This document shows, one piece after another, positions 11,001 through 20,490 of a stretch of 64,000 nt of DNA. Source of the DNA: Diplonema papillatum (taxonomy: Eukaryota > Euglenozoa > Diplonemea > Diplonemida > Diplonemidae). Where the stretch lies: positions 124,001-188,000 of the forward strand of contig JAPJBO010000238.1 of assembly GCA_030068145.1 (NCBI GenBank). Reading direction: 5' to 3'. The position numbers and the translations under genes were made by a program. The notes beneath the pieces were generated by a model. The model saw nothing but the letters and a program-made list of their open reading frames with translations. It did no database searches and was not told the origin of the DNA. The number at the start of each line of letters is the position of its first letter. Positions within the stretch are counted from its first letter, which is position 1.

Positions 11001-12851
11001 ATGGGAGACGTCGACGCACTGCTTGACCGGGCATCATGCTTGGCTGAGAAAGGCGTCGACGAGAAGGTGAGGCAGCAGCTGGTGAGAATGATGAATCTCG
11101 TTCTCACCCTGATGGAAGCCGCGCACTCCGGGGCGCCGCCCGCATCCGAAGCAGGGAAACGTGGCCTGACAGTCACAAACGCACAGCCCCCGCCGCCGGA
11201 CCGGACCCGGCCGGCGGTCGCCAGCGCACAGCCTCCGCCGCCGGACCGGACCTGCGCACCCCCGCTGCCGGACCGGACCCGGCCGGAGAAGACTCGGTCC
11301 TCTGCGTCTGCAGAGCAACCGAACCCACCGACGAACAACACCTGGGCGCAGAAAGTGCGCGATGCAGCGGCGGCGCAACCGAACACGCCCAAAGGGAGCA
11401 CGTGGGCCGAAAAGACCCGACGCACACGGCCGAAGGCCGTCATGGTACTCGATGGCTGGGGAGTGCCAAAGGTCGAGTCCGGTGTCGAGATGGGGAGCAA
11501 GAAAGGCGGCGTCCTTGTTGCCGCGAACACCGAGGATGCGGAGTACGCATGGGGGGCTGCCTTGGACCTCATCGGGGTCTGTCCGGGCGCAAAAGTAGCC
11601 GTCGTGTGCACCGTACCGTGGGCAGAGTCGGCGAGGCACCTGGTGGTGCTTTCTGACGGGAACCACCAGGACGTGTGGGCGAAGTACTACAACGTCACCC
11701 CGCCGACGGTATCGTGCAAAACGGTCGCCCCCGGGCAGCCGACGACACAGGTGTGCCTATTCCAGGTGCGTGCGGCTTATGTCCACGCCACGACGTGGGA
11801 GACGGCGATGAAGGCTGGCCAGTCGGTCAGGATCATGGCGAAGAAGGCGGCGGAAGCCGAAGGTCTGCGCATGGACTGGTCGTCGGTGTTTACGAAGGTG
11901 CACCGACGTCAGGGCGTGTGTGAGGTGAGCGTCCGCGTTCCCGTCGAAGACGTGCCGAAGTTGCTTCGGAGCTCCGGGAAGGCCGGCACTTTCTGGAAGG
12001 CCATGTCGTTCGTCAACGGAACGGACACGCTGCCGGCGGTGTGGGTGAGCGACTGCGCCCTCGAGGAAGCGCGCCAGATAGCTTCCCGGACACCGAACAC
12101 TTTCGGTGTGATCGGCGGTGCGAAAACCGGCGTCTTCGGCATACGAACGACCCCGGAGCACGTCGCCGCCACGGAATCGGCGGTCGGGAAGAAGCTGTCG
12201 AAGCGCCAGCGTCGGGGTGACAAGTACATCGTCACCACGGCGTGTCCGGCGGAGCACCCGTCCGACCTCCTCGCCGCCTGCGCAGCAGCCGAATGGAATG
12301 TGGAGCCGGTCGGTTCGTTCAAACGGCGAGGGGATACTGTGTGCGTGGTCATTGCCGACCAGGGACCTCCGGCACCAGTGCTCTACCGCCTTGATCGGGC
12401 GTCAATCTCGATCAGGAAATACGACCGATCCATCGACGCGAGGCAAAAGAAGGGGTTCACCACACAGTGCCAGCGGGTGAAGATTAATCTCCCTCGCGAG
12501 TTCCTCGCGAGCCTCCATGAACGCCCAGAACCCGTTCCTGGACAGAAGCGGAGCCGCGCCAGCGATGAGACGACGACCCAGGACAAGGTGGCGCGGGTCG
12601 ACACCGCTGACAATATGGCTACCGACTGCCGGCACGCCAACTGGCAGGAGGCATACGAAAACGATAAAGCGTTCCTATGCGAAGTCTGCTGCAAGAGTAT
12701 GCAAGTAGGACAGGCGAGGCGTCAATGTGCACACGGCCCCTGTGAGGCGGTGGTTTGCCATGCGTGCTGGGCTAAACTGCAAGACGCCCCCCCAACACCG
12801 CCCTCGCCTGCGCAGGCGCCCGCCGTCGACCCCGCGGACTCAAAATGGTGA
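11001..12851 (+). CDS. LINE ORF1 protein with C-terminal Cys cluster
   Basis: 616 codons from ATG 11001; an upstream GTG is in frame but ATG is the normal start. The N-terminal quarter is disordered, with QPPPPDRT repeated about three times and a duplicated NTWAQK/STWAEK box. The middle third is a globular, Ala/Val-rich part without a motif I can name. The C-terminus has C560-x2-C-C-x11-C576-x4-C581-x4-C586-x2-C589, a RING- or PHD-like zinc pattern instead of the CCHC knuckles of many ORF1 proteins, then a Pro-rich tail. ORF1 proteins normally bind LINE RNA. The stop overlaps the ORF2 start in ATGGTGA, suggesting termination-coupled reinitiation. Confidence 0.85.
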   Translation: MGDVDALLDRASCLAEKGVDEKVRQQLVRMMNLVLTLMEAAHSGAPPASEAGKRGLTVTNAQPPPPDRTRPAVASAQPPPPDRTCAPPLPDRTRPEKTRSSASAEQPNPPTNNTWAQKVRDAAAAQPNTPKGSTWAEKTRRTRPKAVMVLDGWGVPKVESGVEMGSKKGGVLVAANTEDAEYAWGAALDLIGVCPGAKVAVVCTVPWAESARHLVVLSDGNHQDVWAKYYNVTPPTVSCKTVAPGQPTTQVCLFQVRAAYVHATTWETAMKAGQSVRIMAKKAAEAEGLRMDWSSVFTKVHRRQGVCEVSVRVPVEDVPKLLRSSGKAGTFWKAMSFVNGTDTLPAVWVSDCALEEARQIASRTPNTFGVIGGAKTGVFGIRTTPEHVAATESAVGKKLSKRQRRGDKYIVTTACPAEHPSDLLAACAAAEWNVEPVGSFKRRGDTVCVVIADQGPPAPVLYRLDRASISIRKYDRSIDARQKKGFTTQCQRVKINLPREFLASLHERPEPVPGQKRSRASDETTTQDKVARVDTADNMATDCRHANWQEAYENDKAFLCEVCCKSMQVGQARRQCAHGPCEAVVCHACWAKLQDAPPTPPSPAQAPAVDPADSKW

Positions 12852-15800
12852 GCCCTCAATTATACCACGCGTCATACGCGTCACACAACCTTACCCTCAC
12901 TACATCCTCTGGGTCCGGCCCTCGCCTACCACCCTTACGTGTAGTAACGATCAACGTAACCTCGTTGTTAAAGAACGTGCTCCTCCTCTGCGGCATTGTG
13001 GCGGACGTCATCTGCTTGCAGGAGACGAAGCTGACGAGCACCGGGCAGAAGAAAATCCGGATGGCCCTGAAGGAGTGTGCTGCTCTCGACGTCTGGCAGC
13101 CTTTCTTCGGTTCCTGCTGCGAAGGGCGTAAATGTGGCAACGACGTTCCATCCCAAATAACCGGGGGGAGCGCCGGTGTAGCAATCCTTGTGAGGAAAGG
13201 CCTGCCGGCATGCGTGGTTAGCCCGTTCGATGTCGTTGAAGAGCGGGCCTACGAGGCAGCTCGCTTCCTCCACGTACGTGTCGCGACCGGAAGCGGGAAG
13301 GGTGCGCTTCACGTGGTTTCGTTGTACGGACATTGCGGCCACTCGGCTCGGATTGAACGTGAGAAGTTGGTCGAGGGGGTTCTCTGGGGCATGCGCCGGC
13401 GCCTGGGCGCGGTACCGATTGTAGTTGCAGGTGACCTGAACACAGACCCTCTGAACTCTCCTGCCCTACGCTTCGCACTGCGAAACGGGTGGACTGACTG
13501 TGCCGAGCTTCACGCGAAGTCCCTGAGCAGGCCTCCGGAGCACACCTGCTACCACGGGGAGCCGTCACGCATTGACCTTGTGCTTACCAACGAAATCGCC
13601 TCTTCCGCTCTTGGAAACGTAGAAACCTTCGAGGCCGGGTTCCCGACACATAAGGCGATTCGAGCTGAGCTTCACCTCACCGCTTTCCAGCAACTTAACG
13701 CGGTGTTCCGCTTCCCCCGTGCCATCCCTGGATCCGGTCTGACTGACCGTACCGACACCGCAGCTCTCAAAGCTGTAGTCGCGAAATACCGACTCGCCGA
13801 CCCGTGCCCCCGCGGACTAGAAGACAGCCAGAGGGTGGATTTTCTCTGGCTGCGTATCTCGCGGGCGGCGGAGGATTATCTGCTCCAGAAGTCCAAGATT
13901 GAGGGTAACCTGGCGGCCTACCGCGGGCGAGGAGAGCGGCGGAGGCTGAGCACCCAGCGCGTGTCCGCGAGGCCGTCCCCGGAGGGTGCGGGGGCCGACA
14001 CCGCACCTCTGAAGAGAGCCAGGTGTCTTCTCGGACGCATGCGGGAATACTCGGCCGCACGAGCCAAATGGGAGGATATGTCCAGCGCCCCGTGCCCGTT
14101 GTCGCTCCTGCTCAAAGGGCAGTGGGACAAAATACGGTCGTTTCAAAGCTTCATCCTCCAGCGTACGGACGGGAAGTGTGCTTTGCCACTGATACCGCCA
14201 TCGGCGAAGGCCGCGCGGGGCCTATCACACACTATCTCGGACGTGTGCCAGAGCCTGGCCCAGACTACGTTAAATTCGAGGTACCTGGAAATCGCAAGGT
14301 GTCAGCGCGAGCTCCGTAACCCTCTGGGTAAGGAGTCTTTTGCTTGGGTGAAGAAGGAGGCGCCGCCGACATTCTATTTTACGAACGGTCGCGACGGGCG
14401 ACTCACGGCGAACTTGGTGGAAGTTGACGCGACGGTAAGGAGGAAGTGGGACCCCGTGCTACGCATGTATGCCGGGAAAAAGGAACCCGAGTTCGCCCCC
14501 TTCCTGCGAGAATATGGTGACTTTATTGCGCAACACCCGTGCCAACTGGGCCCCATCACGGCCGACCGCCTACGGTCGATAGCGAGGAAGAAAGGTGTGC
14601 AATCGTCATGCGGCGTGGACGGCTGGCGCATGCGAGAAGTTGCGGCCCTGCCGGACACAATCCTGGAAGGGTTTGCTGCAGTACTGAACGAAGTCGAGGA
14701 GACGGGCCTATGGCCCGACGGGGTTCTAGACGCGCTAGTCACCCTGATTCCCAAGGGAGAAGGAGATGACCCCCTGAAGCTGCGGCCCATCACCGTCTCC
14801 AGTGTCGTTTATCGTCTTTGGGCTAGTGTGCGTCTGCAGGAGGTTCTTGTCTGGCAAGAGCAGTGGATACACGAGTCTCAACATGGCTTCCGGAAAGGCC
14901 ACTCCTGCGACGACGTCGTCATGGACATCGCGCTGTCGATAGAGGAATCCCTTATTAACGGAACGCCGCTACATGGGATCGCGCTCGACTTTGCGAAATG
15001 TTTTGACCGCGTTCCACAAGGTTTGGTACTCGACCTAGTTGAGGCTCTGGGGCTGCATGAGCGTGTGCTGGCGCCGCTGCGCCACGTCTATAAGTACCTC
15101 AGACGTCGTTTTAAGTACCCGCTGGGAGTGGGCGATGAATTCAAGGTCACGAACGGCATCCTCCAAGGCTGCCCTATCTCCGTGGTCCTGATCAACGCCC
15201 TTCTGTCCGTGCTCTCGAAAGCCCTGGTCAGCCGGGCACGAGTGAGTCCGAAGTCCTTTGCTGATGACTTGTACCTCCTCTCGCGACTCGCGAAGCTGCT
15301 CCAGGAAGGAATAGAAGTCACCGCGATATTCGGGAGTCTGACCGGCCTCGCTCTCAACGAAGGCAAGTGTGCCTCCTTCTCGACGTCGGAAAAAGGCCCC
15401 CGTCTCGAGGTTGGAGGCAAGGCGGTGAAGTCGGTGAAGACCGTTAAGGTTCTGGGCGTTCCCCTGGGCACAGAAGGGCCTGTGGACAACGGTAGGTCTG
15501 ACGCGACCGTGGAAGCCGCAGCCAGGCTGGAAGCGTCGCCACTGAAGCCGCGCACCAAGTTCCGCGTCATGCAGACGATCGCGGCATCCGCGCACTACGG
15601 CGCGGCCTACTGCGCCAACTCGGCCGGTGGCTTTGCGAACAACTCCGTCCTTCGCACGGCTCTCTCCGCCTGCTTGATTCCTCGCTCAAATCGGGCGAAG
15701 AGCCCCCTCGCGACACTTACCCTTGTTGCGAAGGCGCACTTGTGCGATCCGGCATGCGCCTCCGGGTACAGCTCACTCCGCACCGCCGCGAAGCAATACC

Positions 15801-17194
15801 AGAAGGAGAGGTTTCGGCTGCGAATGGATGCCCTTCTTGTATCCGGGGCTGACGCCTCCTTAAAGGGCCCCGTCGGGCTGATATCCAATCTCCTTCGAGA
15901 GATACGTTTCCTGCCGGCGAAGCGGCACAGTTTCGAGTTGCTATCGTTCGAAGGTGCGACCGTGCCTTTTTCCGGGAAGGAGACACTGCACTTCGTCCGT
16001 GAGGGCCTGCGTCTTCGAGCGTGGCGCTACCTGACGACACAAAGGCAAGGCTACTCGGGTATCGAGAGGGGGGTGGATGTGCGCCTGCTGAACAGACTGT
16101 GGCAGAACCGCGCGACGGAGGACAGGCTCAGCTTTGCAATCCGCAAATGCATCGCAGGAGCGGTGTACTCTCGCGAGTGGTGCAACAGAAAATGGGGAAC
16201 GGATGACGGCGTATGCGAGTTCTGCGACGGTGGGACGCCGGGGACCCTGCTGCACTATTTCTGGGAATGCCCGGGACCGGGGGGCAGGTGGGTCAATCTA
16301 CGTTGCCGACTCGACGTCGCAGGAGTGGCGGCACAGAATATGCCCCTATGCCTGAGCACACGGGGGATTCCCCCCATCGGAACCCCGCCGGTACTCGTGG
16401 AGAGGGTCCAGAAGCTGATCGGGACCATCTCCATCGAGATGGCGCAAGCGCAGCGTAATATCGCGACGACGCGCCCCTGGGAGCTTGCCTCCGCCGCGGC
16501 AGGGAGATATGACGTTGAGCTGGCAAGGGACAGCCGTGAGCTCCTCACGAAGCAGATCGGGACGCGCTTCGCGGCGACGCTAGTCTACTGGCTAAGGAAT
16601 CTACGTTGGGTCAACACCCCCCCTCTCCCTACGACCGGCGTGGAACTCGCTTTGGATTTTGAGGCCTACACGCGATCCAAGCTGCCTGGGGAAACGTTTG
16701 CCGAAAAAGGGTTGCAGATAGGATATCTAACACGAGCCATCAACGACCTAAGCTTTGCTGACACGGGGGCCTCAGCCTTCCCCGGGAAGTGGCGTCAGGG
16801 TGTATGCTCTTTACGCTGTCTGGGTGCGCCGGCAATGCCGGGATTCACACACCGTCCACGTTTTGCGGCTGGACGGAGGACAGAGGCGATGTTAAACGGC
16901 ATAGTAGCAGTTTGCTCCAAAGACAGCTGGAATGACGCCAAACCCGTGTACCCTCAGGACGTAGCCTTCGCTCAATGGAAGCTGAAGTTTCCCATCAAGG
17001 TGTTAGCCGCCGCCGTAGGCCGCGCAGTCGCGAGGAAGAAGAGGGCCCGCAGCGCTACAAGGCGGCGATCCCCCGCGAGACGAGCTCGCCCGCCGGCCAG
17101 AGCGCCCGCTGCAGCACCAACTCCGGTGCCGCCACTCACTGTAGCAGAGCCGCAACCTGCAGCGCGCCTCCGGAGCGACTTACGCCCGCCGTAG
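12845..17194 (+). CDS. LINE ORF2 protein: AP-like endonuclease and reverse transcriptase
   Basis: 1,449 codons. Residues ~30-280 are an AP-endonuclease domain with the catalytic set N37 (TINVTS), E60 (LQETKL), Y161, D197/N199 (GDLNTD), D244 (SRIDLVLTN) and H269 (THK). Residues ~620-860 are the reverse transcriptase: LIPKGEGDD, the first catalytic Asp near 715 (ALDFAKCFDRVP), ILQGCPIS and the FADD box at 805-808 in place of YADD. A C-x2-C...H-x4-C cluster near 1124-1146 (VCEFCDG...HYFWEC) is the usual C-terminal zinc knuckle. No RNase H domain recognised. The protein would nick target DNA and copy its own RNA there. All catalytic positions are present, so it appears functional. Confidence 0.95.
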   Translation: MVSPQLYHASYASHNLTLTTSSGSGPRLPPLRVVTINVTSLLKNVLLLCGIVADVICLQETKLTSTGQKKIRMALKECAALDVWQPFFGSCCEGRKCGNDVPSQITGGSAGVAILVRKGLPACVVSPFDVVEERAYEAARFLHVRVATGSGKGALHVVSLYGHCGHSARIEREKLVEGVLWGMRRRLGAVPIVVAGDLNTDPLNSPALRFALRNGWTDCAELHAKSLSRPPEHTCYHGEPSRIDLVLTNEIASSALGNVETFEAGFPTHKAIRAELHLTAFQQLNAVFRFPRAIPGSGLTDRTDTAALKAVVAKYRLADPCPRGLEDSQRVDFLWLRISRAAEDYLLQKSKIEGNLAAYRGRGERRRLSTQRVSARPSPEGAGADTAPLKRARCLLGRMREYSAARAKWEDMSSAPCPLSLLLKGQWDKIRSFQSFILQRTDGKCALPLIPPSAKAARGLSHTISDVCQSLAQTTLNSRYLEIARCQRELRNPLGKESFAWVKKEAPPTFYFTNGRDGRLTANLVEVDATVRRKWDPVLRMYAGKKEPEFAPFLREYGDFIAQHPCQLGPITADRLRSIARKKGVQSSCGVDGWRMREVAALPDTILEGFAAVLNEVEETGLWPDGVLDALVTLIPKGEGDDPLKLRPITVSSVVYRLWASVRLQEVLVWQEQWIHESQHGFRKGHSCDDVVMDIALSIEESLINGTPLHGIALDFAKCFDRVPQGLVLDLVEALGLHERVLAPLRHVYKYLRRRFKYPLGVGDEFKVTNGILQGCPISVVLINALLSVLSKALVSRARVSPKSFADDLYLLSRLAKLLQEGIEVTAIFGSLTGLALNEGKCASFSTSEKGPRLEVGGKAVKSVKTVKVLGVPLGTEGPVDNGRSDATVEAAARLEASPLKPRTKFRVMQTIAASAHYGAAYCANSAGGFANNSVLRTALSACLIPRSNRAKSPLATLTLVAKAHLCDPACASGYSSLRTAAKQYQKERFRLRMDALLVSGADASLKGPVGLISNLLREIRFLPAKRHSFELLSFEGATVPFSGKETLHFVREGLRLRAWRYLTTQRQGYSGIERGVDVRLLNRLWQNRATEDRLSFAIRKCIAGAVYSREWCNRKWGTDDGVCEFCDGGTPGTLLHYFWECPGPGGRWVNLRCRLDVAGVAAQNMPLCLSTRGIPPIGTPPVLVERVQKLIGTISIEMAQAQRNIATTRPWELASAAAGRYDVELARDSRELLTKQIGTRFAATLVYWLRNLRWVNTPPLPTTGVELALDFEAYTRSKLPGETFAEKGLQIGYLTRAINDLSFADTGASAFPGKWRQGVCSLRCLGAPAMPGFTHRPRFAAGRRTEAMLNGIVAVCSKDSWNDAKPVYPQDVAFAQWKLKFPIKVLAAAVGRAVARKKRARSATRRRSPARRARPPARAPAAAPTPVPPLTVAEPQPAARLRSDLRPP

Positions 17195-17275
17195 CAGTGC
17201 GAAGAGAAGTGAGGAGACCGGAAACTCCCCGGAGAGATGGTCCGTGCACTCTAACTCGTCTCTCTCTCTCTCTCT

Positions 17276-17504
17276 TCTTTTGAGTACATGAACCGCACGG
17301 ATTAGCCCGCACTTTGTCGTGGGTCCGCTTACTTTATGACGTCGTCACCTGCCATTGCGCCGTCAAGATCGAGTGCATGCGGAGTTAGCGGGGCTAGGTC
17401 TTCTTGTGATTCCGACCGTGTCGGCGAGCTTAAGTGTTTACCAACGCGTTGTAGGTACTGAAGAAAATAGTAGCCGCCACCCTCGGTATCGGCCGCGGCC
17501 CGCA
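17276..17504. other. Intron 1 sequence 3' of the LINE, nothing recognised
   Basis: No coding or repeat signal. It separates the LINE tail from the exon-2 duplication array. Confidence 0.4.
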
Positions 17505-17818
17505 CCTCACGAGCTGAAGTCCCCTAGTCCGTCGCAGGCCACACACGAAGCTGAATCTCATGAAAACGTGCACTCTGAAAATGTGTGAATTGAACACCCT
17601 GCAAAAAGAGAGCGATCTGCTGGCATTATAGTTTCTTTTACTTACTGAAGGCTGTGAAGCGCTAGCTTACCAAAAACACAACCTTGGCTGGCCAAAGTTA
17701 ACGCGTGCGAATATAGAGGACAAAATTACCCCACGCCTGCAAGTCCAAGGGAGGCTTTGAAAAACTGACCGCTGAACACAAGACGCAGTCAAAAATTGAG
17801 AACAAAACGACACCGCAG

Positions 17819-18079
17819 GCACGATCGGGACGCACGGCGAGCGTTGGCCGGCGGCCCCGTGGCTGTGGCGGCGCAGCTGGCGGCCGCGTGCGAGCGGTTC
17901 TGCGCGAAGACGCTGTTCGCGGGCCGCGCTCGAGGGCTGCAAGGACAGCTTCCGGTTCCTGCAGGTCGAGCTGCTGACCTTCGGCGAGACCGCGCGGCAC
18001 GTGCCGGTCTACGTGGTCGAGCTGGGGTGCGGGCTGGACGACGGCCCACGCCGCCGAGGGCAACCTGCTCAAGGGCAAG
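17819..18079 (+). pseudogene. Decayed copy 1 of exon 2 start
   Basis: Follows the same acceptor as the true exon 2 and matches its first ~285 bp. It has a 10-bp deletion right after the acceptor region, a 1-bp insertion in the CGGGCC(G)CGCTCGAG stretch and an internal deletion near 18045, so it cannot encode the cyclase segment. If spliced in, it would break the frame. Confidence 0.8.
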
Positions 18080-18378
18080 ACACTATCAGGAGCTAGGCTG
18101 CAGAGTGGGCAACCTGGCTGAAGCACGAGCTGAAGTCCCCAACCCCCTCCCACTGTCACAGACCACACGCGAAGCTAACTATCATGAGGGCAAAAAGAGA
18201 GCGATCTGTTGACATCATTCCTTTTACTTACTGCAGCGCTAGCTTACCAACGTCACAACCTTGGCTGGCCAAGGTTAACGTGTAATTTCCCCCACGCTTC
18301 GAGTCAAACAGAGGCTTTGCGATACAGACCGCTTTAGCACAAGAAGCAGTCGAAAGCTTAACATTAACAACACCGCAG

Positions 18379-18664
18379 GCACGATCGGGACGCACGGCGA
18401 GCGTTGGCCGTGCTTCACGGGCGGCCCCGTGGCTGTGGCTGCGCAGCTAGCGGCCGCGTGCGAGTGGTTTTGCGCGAAGACGCTGTTCGCGGGCCCGCTC
18501 GAGAGCTGCTAGGACAGCTTCCGGTTCCTGCAGGTCGAGCTGCTGACCTTCGGCGAGACCGCGCGGCACGTGCCGGTCTACGCGGTCGAGCCGGGGTGCG
18601 GGCTGGACGACGGCCTCGCCATGGGCTGGGCCCACGTCGCCGAGGGCAACCTGCTCAAGGGCAA
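18379..18664 (+). pseudogene. Decayed copy 2 of exon 2 start
   Basis: Same acceptor and near-identical to the first ~285 bp of exon 2, closer to it than copy 1. A TAG stop (GAGAGCTGCTAGG, near 18505-18513) ends the frame; the true exon has AAG there. Inclusion in mRNA would truncate the protein inside cyclase-like domain 1. Confidence 0.8.
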
Positions 18665-18965
18665 GGCACTATCAGGAGCTAGGCTGCAGAGTGGGCAACC
18701 TGGCTGAAGCACGAGCTGAAGTTCCCCAATCCCCCTCCCACTGTCACAGACCACACGCGAAGCTAAATATCATGAGTGCAAGAAGAGATTCCTTTTACTT
18801 ACTGCAGCGCTAGCTTACCAAAATCACAAACCTTGGCTTGCCAAGGTTAACGTGTGCGAATATATGACACAATTTTCCCCACGCTTCGAGTCAAACAGAG
18901 GCTTTGCAATACAGACCGCTTTAGCACAAGAAGCAGTCGAAAGCTTAACATTAAGAACACCGCAG

Positions 18966-20089
18966 GCACGATCGGGACGCACGGCGAGCGTTGGCCGTGC
19001 TTCACGGGCGGCCCCGTGGCTGTGGCTGCGCAGCTGGCGGCCGCGTGCGAGCGGTTCTGCGCGAAGACGCTGTTCGCGGGCCCGCTCGAGGGCTGCAAGG
19101 ACAGCTTCCGGTTCCTGCAGGTCGAGCTGCTGACCTTCGGCGAGACCGCGCGGCACGTGCCGGTCTACGCGGTCGAGCCGGGGTGCGGGCTGGACGACGG
19201 CCTCGCCATGGGCTGGGCCCACGTCGCCGAGGGCAACCTGCTCAAGGGGACGGCGCTGCTCGAAGACAAAATGAGCCGTTCCCTCGCCGTCGCAGCCATG
19301 AAAAATAGGGTCGCGCAGAGCACCGCTTCCCTCTCCGAAGGCGGCGGAACGTACGCCATGAGGCTCGCGACCATCGCAGTCTGCGAACACTCCTCGCAGC
19401 ACGCGGCGGATAGGAGAACAAAGGACGTCGCACAGCATCACGACCGGATCCAAAAAAACCTCGACATGGTGTTCGTCTGCGTGAAGCTGCAAAGCGGGAA
19501 GCTCACGCAGGACCGCATCCGGGAGGCCGCGATGTGCTTCGCGCTCAACGTCGAGCAGTGCGGCGGGAGAATCGAGGCGCTGCTCGAGGATCGGTACGTC
19601 GCCCGCTGGGACGGCCGGCACTTCCTCACCGACAGCATCCGCTTCGCTCGTCACTTCGAGAAGGTCCTCGTCGGTCTCCGCGTCGGAATCGCGATCACAG
19701 TGGGCACTGGTGACCTCATCACGCTCGACCGGATCGACTTTGTGTACAGCTTGGCCAGGTTGCGCGCGGAGTGGCTCGCCGCAATGTCCCTCACACACGG
19801 CATGTACATCGTCGCCGACGCGTGCGTGGCCGAAAGCCACGAGCTGGCGGCCCGCGGCAGGAAGCGGGGCAGCGAAGTAGCGATGCTGCTGTCGGACGCG
19901 GTCAAAATCCGGAAGAACTGGCGGTCCGTGAGCTTCAGCTCCGTGTTCGCGTTCGACGAGCCGCTTGCGTGCGAGGAGGTCGTCGAGATGCTCCGCAGCG
20001 ACGTGCACCCGCTGTACACCGACGCCATGCAGAAAGTCAAGGACCGGCTGTGGGGAGAAGCTCGCGAGCTGCTGCAGCAGTACAACGAG
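18966..20089 (+). CDS. Pseudocyclase-channel gene exon 2: rest of cyclase-like domain 1 and domain 2
   Basis: Phase-1 acceptor; the joined protein reads DNAVA-G-TIGTHGERWPC, the class III AGxIGxxxR element. TGGPVAVAAQL replaces the usual GDxVNxAARL, so the transition-state Asn and Arg are lost (Ala, Gln). FRFLQVELLTFGETARHVPVYAVEP is the expected C-terminal strand pair of domain 1. A helical linker leads to domain 2: DMVFVCVKL (first metal Asp absent), LLEDRYVARWDG (Asp near 434 kept), LRVGIAITVG and VYSLARL (Arg kept, Asn lost). This is the tandem C1-C2 layout of cyclases with a mostly dead active site. The frame stays open past 20089 to a stop at 20132-20134; the donor GAG|GTGCCA is phase 0 and matches exon 3. 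Ending at 20134 as a separate gene remains possible. Confidence 0.75.
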
Positions 20090-20139
20090 GTGCCATTCTT
20101 CAATGTTTCCTTTGCATACGCGCCTGCTTCGTAAGGAGT

Positions 20140-20200
20140 ACCTATGGAGACTGCCAGCTACGAAACGATCAACGGAGGTCAATGCGCTGCAGCTTTTCTC
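20140..20200 (+). repeat. Dispersed repeat E, short fragment
   Basis: TGGAGACTGCCAGCTACGAA and the CAACGGAGGTCAATG block match 23628-23680. It directly follows the alternative stop codon of exon 2. Confidence 0.5.
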
Positions 20201-20319
20201 CCCGAAATTTTGTTATCCCGCAATCGAGCCAGGTTGTAATACCTAAGCACATACCTTCTCCGGTAGCTCCCGGTTCAGCCGACTTCAGCGGCCTTCTTAA
20301 AAGGTTTGTGCCCAGTGTC

Positions 20320-20490
20320 CTTCCGCATGGAGGCACACGGAAGAGCTCCCCTGCAAGGGTGCTTACCCCCGCGAGTAAAAGGGTGCTTCTTTCCAGGGCA
20401 GGGCGGTATTCTCATCGTGCGTGGTGGCCGGTGCTTCCTCACAAGCCCCGACGCACGCCTGCGTCCTCTCTCCATCCAACCCTCTGTTTT
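20320..20490 (+). repeat. Dispersed repeat B, copy 1
   Basis: Shares GGAGGCACACGGAAG, a GGGTGC-rich middle and CCCCGACGCACGCC with 32365-32490. No coding content. Confidence 0.6.

Larger units (their letters stand above)
10970..17275 (+). mobile_element. Complete APE-type LINE (non-LTR retrotransposon)
   Basis: Two long overlapping ORFs, an endonuclease-reverse transcriptase second ORF and a (TC)n 3' tail make this a LINE with an AP-like endonuclease. Both ORFs are open throughout, so it looks young and possibly active. It sits in sense orientation inside intron 1 of the pseudocyclase-channel gene. The 3' end is fixed by comparison with the truncated copy at 7202-7965. The 5' end is uncertain and may extend a few hundred bases left. 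I could not find a target duplication by eye. Confidence 0.9.
17505..19260 (+). repeat. ~574-bp tandem array of intron end plus exon-2 start, 3 units and a partial one
   Basis: The word GCGCTAGCTTACCAA recurs at 17659, 18236 and 18807, giving periods of 577 and 571 bp. Each unit has an AT-rich intron part, the same acceptor ACACCGCAG|GCACGATCGG and about 260-290 bp of exon 2. The last unit continues into the complete exon. A partial unit without exon sequence lies at 17505-17658. Confidence 0.9.

Noticed and set aside
20090-20134. Taking 20,134 as the certain end of the cyclase gene
   Set aside because: A phase-compatible donor precedes it and continues into exon 3, so the stop is kept only as the alternative model.
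18824-20182. 452-codon minus-strand frame
   Set aside because: Antisense shadow of exon 2, whose cyclase motifs are on the plus strand.
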